Below are positions 6,549 through 10,118 of a stretch of DNA of 10,118 bases, piece by piece. The stretch is from NCBI GenBank assembly GCA_029863355.1, contig JAOTVO010000077.1:1-10118 (forward strand), written 5' to 3'. The notes below the pieces were generated by a model, which was not told the DNA's origin, did no database searches, and saw only the letters and a list, made by a program, of their open reading frames with translations. The stretch is from Candidatus Krumholzibacteriia bacterium. GTDB lineage: Bacteria > Krumholzibacteriota > Krumholzibacteria > WVZY01 > JAKEHA01. The position numbers were made by a program, and so were the translations under genes. How positions within the stretch are numbered: the first letter of the stretch is position 1; each line of letters starts with the position of its first letter.

Positions 6549-7706
6549 TCACGCCGCCGCGTGGCGCACGCCGGGGCGCTTGCGGGAGACGTTGAGCAGC
6601 ACGCCCATCGCAAGCGCGTTGACCAGCATGGCCGAGCCGCCGTAGCTCATGAACGGCAGCGGCAGCCCCGTGACGGGCAACATGCCCGCGGCCACGTACG
6701 TGTTGAGCACCGCGTAGACGAAGATGGAGACGCCCACGCCGGCGGCGACCATCTCGCCGAAGACGTCGCCGCAGCCGCGCGATATCTTGAGCGCGCGCAG
6801 CGCGAGCAACAGAAACAAGCCGCTGACGGCGAGTGTGCCCACGAGGCCCATCTCTTCCCCGAGCACCGAGTAGATGAAGTCGGTGTAGGCATCGGGCAAC
6901 CAGCTCAGCTTCTGCTCGCTCTCCCCCGGACCCACGCCGAACAACCCTCCGGACCCGAGGGCGATCAGCGACTGATCCCGCTGCCAGTTGGCCGCGCCGC
7001 TCGATTCCCCGCCGTCCAGGAAGGCCAGCACGCGGCTCAGCGCGTATCCCCCCTGGACGATGCGCGCCGCCGCCACCGCAACCACGGCGGCCACGAAACC
7101 GGCCAGGTGGAGCGGCCGTGCACCGCCGATGAAGAGCACGACCACGGCGGTCACGAACGTCGCCGCCGCCGACCCGTAGTTGGGTGTGGCCGCGATCAGT
7201 CCTACGATGGCCGCCACCGCCACGGCGGCCGGCACGAACCCGCGCTTGAAGTCTTCGATTTCCGCCCCTCGCCGCGTTACCCAGTAGGCGAGGAAGAACA
7301 CGAGCGCGAGACGCGCCACCTCCGCCGGCTGCAGGACGGCGTCGACGAAGGGGAGGCCCAGGGTGCGCGTCGCGCCCCGGATTTCGCGGCCCGTCGCGAA
7401 GAGTCCCACGAGCAGTAGCCCGGCCGCCGCCAGCAGCACGGGCGAAGCCTTGCGGTAGATCCGGTAGTCGATCCGCGACGCCAGCACCAGGACCACGAGC
7501 GCGATCACACAGCGCCCCGCGTGCCGGCGCATCAGGGCGAAGTGGTCGTCGAAGTGGTCCCCGGCGAAGAACGACGACGAGGACGCCACCAAGCTCAGAC
7601 CGATGCCCATGAGCACGAGCACGATGAACAGCACGCGGACGTCGCAGTCGATGCGCAGGCTCCGTCTCCGCTCGCGCTCCGGTGTGCGTGCCTTGCCGGT
7701 CGTCAT
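6549..7706 (-). CDS. ftsW: Septal peptidoglycan glycosyltransferase FtsW (SEDS family)
   Basis: Polytopic inner-membrane SEDS protein that polymerises lipid II into septal glycan strands with its partner transpeptidase FtsI. It has 385 residues. An Arg-rich cytoplasmic start (about 1-22) is followed by roughly ten membrane helices. The conserved extracellular loop 4 is clear: NWQRDQSLIALGSGGLFGVGPG at about 240-261, then QKLSWLPDAYTDFIYSVLGEEMG at 265-287, with TDF at 275-277 the SEDS signature. LPLPFMSYGGSAML is at 348-361. The middle signature is divergent: GATRTLGLPFVDAVLQPAEVARLA at 111-134, where most members have RW and QPSE..K. The ATG at 7706 has GAGGT 7 nt upstream, within the end of murD. 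It lies 5 nt after murD and 9 nt before murG. The position between murD and murG favours FtsW over RodA. Confidence 0.95.
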   Translation of the reverse strand: MTTGKARTPERERRRSLRIDCDVRVLFIVLVLMGIGLSLVASSSSFFAGDHFDDHFALMRRHAGRCVIALVVLVLASRIDYRIYRKASPVLLAAAGLLLVGLFATGREIRGATRTLGLPFVDAVLQPAEVARLALVFFLAYWVTRRGAEIEDFKRGFVPAAVAVAAIVGLIAATPNYGSAAATFVTAVVVLFIGGARPLHLAGFVAAVVAVAAARIVQGGYALSRVLAFLDGGESSGAANWQRDQSLIALGSGGLFGVGPGESEQKLSWLPDAYTDFIYSVLGEEMGLVGTLAVSGLFLLLALRALKISRGCGDVFGEMVAAGVGVSIFVYAVLNTYVAAGMLPVTGLPLPFMSYGGSAMLVNALAMGVLLNVSRKRPGVRHAAA

Positions 7707-7711
7707 GCCTC

Positions 7712-9085
7712 CTACCTCGCCTTCTCGTTGGCCAGGGCCTCCACGCAGGCTCGGAAGGAGTCGCCGCGGTGCCCGTAGTCGCGGAACATATCGAAGCTCG
7801 CGCAGGCCGGCGCCAGCAGGACGGTGTCGCCCGGACGGGCGGCGTCGGCCGCCTGGCGCACGGCGTCCGCCATGTCGCTGGCTTCGGACAGATCCCAGGC
7901 GGCGGCCAGCGCGCGTCGAATAGGCTCCCGCGCCTCCCCGATGAGGATCCCACGGCGCACGCGCGCGCCCAGCGGAGCGAGCACGGAGAAGTCGCCGTCC
8001 TTGTCGCGCCCGCCCAGAATCACGATCACCGGACCCTCCACGCTCTGCACGCTCTTGGCCGTGGCGTCCACGTTGGTCGCCTTGGAGTCGTCGACATAGG
8101 CCACGCCGCCCAGCACGCGCACCAACTCCATGCGGTGCGGCAGCGGGTGATACCCGCGCAGCGCGCGGCGCGTGGCTTCGAGATCGACGTCGAACGCCAG
8201 CACCGCCGCCACCGCCGCCATCGCGTTTTCCAGGTTGTGCAGACCGATGGGGGTGAACGCCTGGCGATCGATCACCGCTTCCCGGCGACCGCGCCACGCG
8301 CGCACGATCTCTCCGCCCTCGAAAAAGACGCCTTCTTCGAGCGAGCGCGCGGAGCTGAACGCCGCCACCGGCCCCGGGTGCGTTCCCGCGAGCGCGCGGG
8401 CGGTGCGGTCCTCGTCGTTGTAGACGTAGAGCGTGTCCGTGCCTGCGCCGTTGAGAATCCGCGCCTTGGAGGCGGCGTAGGTGGCGAAGGATCGCCCGTA
8501 GCGGTCCAGGTGGTCGGGCGTGACGTTGAGCAGCACGGCGACGTGGGCGTGGAAGGTGTCGATGGTGTCGAGTTGAAAGCTGCTCAGCTCGAGAACGACG
8601 ACGGGCGGGGCTCCGCGGCGCACCACCTCGGAGAAGGGGGTGCCGATGTTTCCCGCCACCACGGCCTCCACGCCCGCCGCGGCGAGGATGTCGCCGACGA
8701 GTCGCACGACCGTCGACTTGCCGTTGGTGCCCGTCACCCCCACGATGCGCGCGTTGCAATGGCGAAACGCCACCTCGATCTCGCCGGTCACGGGCACGCT
8801 CGCTCGGCGCGCCGACGCGACGAGCCGGTGTCCGAACGGGACGCCGGGGCTCAATACCAACCAGTCGGCGGACGCCACCAGCCGCTCCGCGTCGTCGGTC
8901 GCGGCCAGCGCGATGCGGCCGGCGCGCGCGCGGTATTCGTCGCTCTCGGCGAAGGCCCGCAGCGCCCCGCTGTCGTCGTCGTACACCGTCACGTCGTGCC
9001 CGCTCTCAGCCAGCAGTCCGGCCGCCGCGCGTCCGCTACGCGCCGCGCCCAGGATGAAGAACCGATGCGATGGCGAGTATCCCAT
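7712..9085 (-). CDS. murD: UDP-N-acetylmuramoyl-L-alanine--D-glutamate ligase MurD
   Basis: Cytoplasmic ATP-dependent Mur ligase that adds D-glutamate to UDP-MurNAc-L-Ala. It has 457 residues, normal for MurD. The N-terminal domain starts FFILGAARSGRAAAGLLAESG at 9-29. GVTGTNGKST at 116-125 is the ATP P-loop. AGNIGTPF is at 144-151 and LELSSFQL at 165-172, the latter diagnostic of MurD among Mur ligases. LLNVTPDHLDRY is at 185-196. HNLEN is at 283-287, HRME at 317-320 and DDSKATN at 332-338. The C-terminal domain has LGGRDKDGDF at 357-366 and LLAPACASFDMF at 423-434. The ATG at 9085 is the only in-frame initiator in the right place, and its ribosome site (GAAGG, 2 nt away) is poor. With only 8 nt after the mraY stop, coupling to mraY is likely. 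The reading frame stays open upstream into mraY but that part has no MurD similarity. Confidence 0.97.
   Translation of the reverse strand: MGYSPSHRFFILGAARSGRAAAGLLAESGHDVTVYDDDSGALRAFAESDEYRARAGRIALAATDDAERLVASADWLVLSPGVPFGHRLVASARRASVPVTGEIEVAFRHCNARIVGVTGTNGKSTVVRLVGDILAAAGVEAVVAGNIGTPFSEVVRRGAPPVVVLELSSFQLDTIDTFHAHVAVLLNVTPDHLDRYGRSFATYAASKARILNGAGTDTLYVYNDEDRTARALAGTHPGPVAAFSSARSLEEGVFFEGGEIVRAWRGRREAVIDRQAFTPIGLHNLENAMAAVAAVLAFDVDLEATRRALRGYHPLPHRMELVRVLGGVAYVDDSKATNVDATAKSVQSVEGPVIVILGGRDKDGDFSVLAPLGARVRRGILIGEAREPIRRALAAAWDLSEASDMADAVRQAADAARPGDTVLLAPACASFDMFRDYGHRGDSFRACVEALANEKAR
7714..7718 (-). promoter_or_regulatory. Ribosome binding site of ftsW at the end of murD
   Basis: The mRNA-sense sequence is GAGGTAGGAGGC immediately before the ATG at 7706. 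GAGGT, which contains the start of the murD stop codon region, is 7 nt from the ATG. The second purine block AGGAGG is only 1 nt away and too close to act. It ties ftsW translation to murD termination. Confidence 0.55.
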
Positions 9086-9093
9086 TGCCTTCG

Positions 9094-10118
9094 TTACTGC
9101 AACTTCAGCGTGCTCAGACTGAGCAGCGCCAGCAGCGCCGCCACGATCCAGAAGCGCACCACGACCTTGTTCTCGTGCCAACCGCCCAGCTCGAAATGGT
9201 GGTGGAGCGGGGACATCCGGAACACGCGCTTGCCTCTCAACTTGAACGACGCGACCTGAATCATCACGCTCAGCGCTTCCGCCACGAAGAGACCGCCGAT
9301 CACCACGAGCAGCAGCTCCCGCTTGAGCAGAACGGCGATCACGCCCAGCGCCCCGCCCAGCGAGAGCGATCCCGTATCGCCCATGAACACCTGCGCGGGA
9401 TGCGCGTTGTACCAGAGGAATCCCAGCGACGCCCCCACCACGGACAAGCAGTAGACGGAGAGCTCCCCGCTTCCCTCCAGGTACATGATGTTGAGGTAGT
9501 CGGAGAACACGCGGTGGCCGCTGAGGTACGCCAGCCCCGCGAATGCGAAGAAGCAGAACGCCGAGAGCCCGATGGCCAGCCCGTCGACACCGTCGCTGAG
9601 GTTGACGGCGTTGCTCGTTCCCGTGAGCACCAGCGCGACCAGCGCGATGTAGAAGATCCCGAGATTGATGAAGAGACCCTTGAGGAAAGGAATGCTGGTC
9701 AGCGTGGACGCGTCGGGGACGAGGGGACGAAAGTAGAGCAGGGCCCCCAGACCGAGGCCGAAGGCCATTTGTCCGACGAGCTTGTAGCGTCCGACCAGCC
9801 CCTTGGGCCGCCGTTTGACCACCCGCAGGTAGTCGTCGAGGAAACCGATCCCGCCCATCCACACCGTCGTGGCGAGCACGATCTGCACGTAAGGGTTGGA
9901 GAGGTTGCACCAGAGCAGCGAGGGCACCACGACGGCGGCCAGAATGATGAGACCGCCCATGGTCGGCGTGCCCGACTTGGCGTGGTGCGTCTTGGGTCCC
10001 TCCTCGCGGATGAGCTGGAACATCTCCCGGTTGCGCAAGGCCCGGATGATGGCCGGGGCCAGCAGGAAACTAATGACCAGGGCGGTGACCATCGCGTAGG
10101 CGGCGCGGAACGTGATGT
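9094..10118 (-). CDS. mraY: Phospho-N-acetylmuramoyl-pentapeptide transferase MraY, N-terminal end cut by window edge
   Basis: Polytopic inner-membrane enzyme that transfers phospho-MurNAc-pentapeptide from UDP to undecaprenyl phosphate, making lipid I. About 340 residues are visible. Residues below are counted from the Met at 10092. REEGPKTHHAKSGTPTMGG at 29-47 is the MraY signature. GFLDDYLRVVKRRPKGL at 83-99 carries the two catalytic/Mg-binding Asp (86, 87). NAVNLSDGVDGLAIG is at 161-175. FMGDTGSLSLGG at 236-247 holds the third essential Asp (239). The SPLHHHFE motif is at 294-301. It ends LSLSTLKLQ. The Met at 10092 is internal: the frame continues upstream to the edge with ITFRAAYA, which matches the family's first membrane helix, so the true start is a few residues outside the window. 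murD begins 8 nt after its stop. Confidence 0.97.
   Translation of the reverse strand, partial: ITFRAAYAMVTALVISFLLAPAIIRALRNREMFQLIREEGPKTHHAKSGTPTMGGLIILAAVVVPSLLWCNLSNPYVQIVLATTVWMGGIGFLDDYLRVVKRRPKGLVGRYKLVGQMAFGLGLGALLYFRPLVPDASTLTSIPFLKGLFINLGIFYIALVALVLTGTSNAVNLSDGVDGLAIGLSAFCFFAFAGLAYLSGHRVFSDYLNIMYLEGSGELSVYCLSVVGASLGFLWYNAHPAQVFMGDTGSLSLGGALGVIAVLLKRELLLVVIGGLFVAEALSVMIQVASFKLRGKRVFRMSPLHHHFELGGWHENKVVVRFWIVAALLALLSLSTLKLQ

Noticed and set aside
7707..8759. Upstream extension of the ftsW frame through murD.
   Set aside because: The extension has no membrane segments or SEDS similarity and overlaps murD entirely; ftsW starts at the ATG at 7706 with its own ribosome site.
7682..9259. 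Plus-strand open frame of 525 codons antisense to murD.
   Set aside because: Same composition artefact; low-complexity His/Arg/Gly-rich product and no family match, against a fully supported murD.
9086..9910. Upstream extension of the murD frame into mraY.
   Set aside because: The added residues are Arg/Gly-rich shadow sequence; the MurD fold begins right after the ATG at 9085.
10090..10092. ATG at 10092 as the start of mraY.
   Set aside because: The frame is open to the window edge and the preceding residues ITFRAAYA match the normal MraY first helix, so this Met is internal.

Overview
The window is one uninterrupted stretch of a bacterial division and cell-wall (dcw) cluster, read entirely on the minus strand. 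In transcription order (10118 down to 1) it holds mraY (5' end cut by the window edge), murD, ftsW, murG, murC, murB, ftsQ, ftsA and ftsZ (3' end cut). Every gene was identified from family motifs in its translation. Gaps between genes are 4 to 24 nt, and murB and ftsQ overlap by 14 nt, so this looks like a single polycistronic unit. No stretch over about 25 bases lacks a gene, and I see no RNA gene, mobile element, CRISPR array or convincing promoter.

Work flow of the genes: MraY makes lipid I at the inner face of the membrane. MurC, MurB and MurD belong to the cytoplasmic route that builds the UDP-MurNAc-peptide precursor MraY uses. MurG adds GlcNAc to give lipid II. FtsW is the SEDS glycan polymerase of the septum. 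FtsQ is the bitopic POTRA scaffold of the divisome. FtsA anchors the FtsZ ring to the membrane. The expected upstream genes (mraW/rsmH, ftsL, ftsI, murE, murF) would lie beyond position 10118. A ddl gene, often found between murB and ftsQ, is absent.

Organism: DNA is very GC-rich (roughly two thirds or more by eye), and alternative starts (TTG, GTG) are common. The gene order, a separate murB placed after murC, and an FtsA/FtsQ/FtsW set suggest a GC-rich diderm bacterium. Candidates are a deltaproteobacterial-type lineage or a Gemmatimonadota/Eisenbacteria-like lineage, but I cannot place it from motifs alone. Codon use and composition look uniform, with no sign of transfer.

The unusual points are small-scale. 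A ten-base A run (in mRNA sense) lies in the poorly conserved tail of murG, next to a GC hairpin. On the opposite strand the same sequence has the form of an intrinsic terminator. Two adjacent division genes (ftsQ, ftsA) appear to start with TTG. FtsW has diverged at the usual RW...QPSE..K signature. I found no clear evidence of a novel system; the content is core housekeeping.
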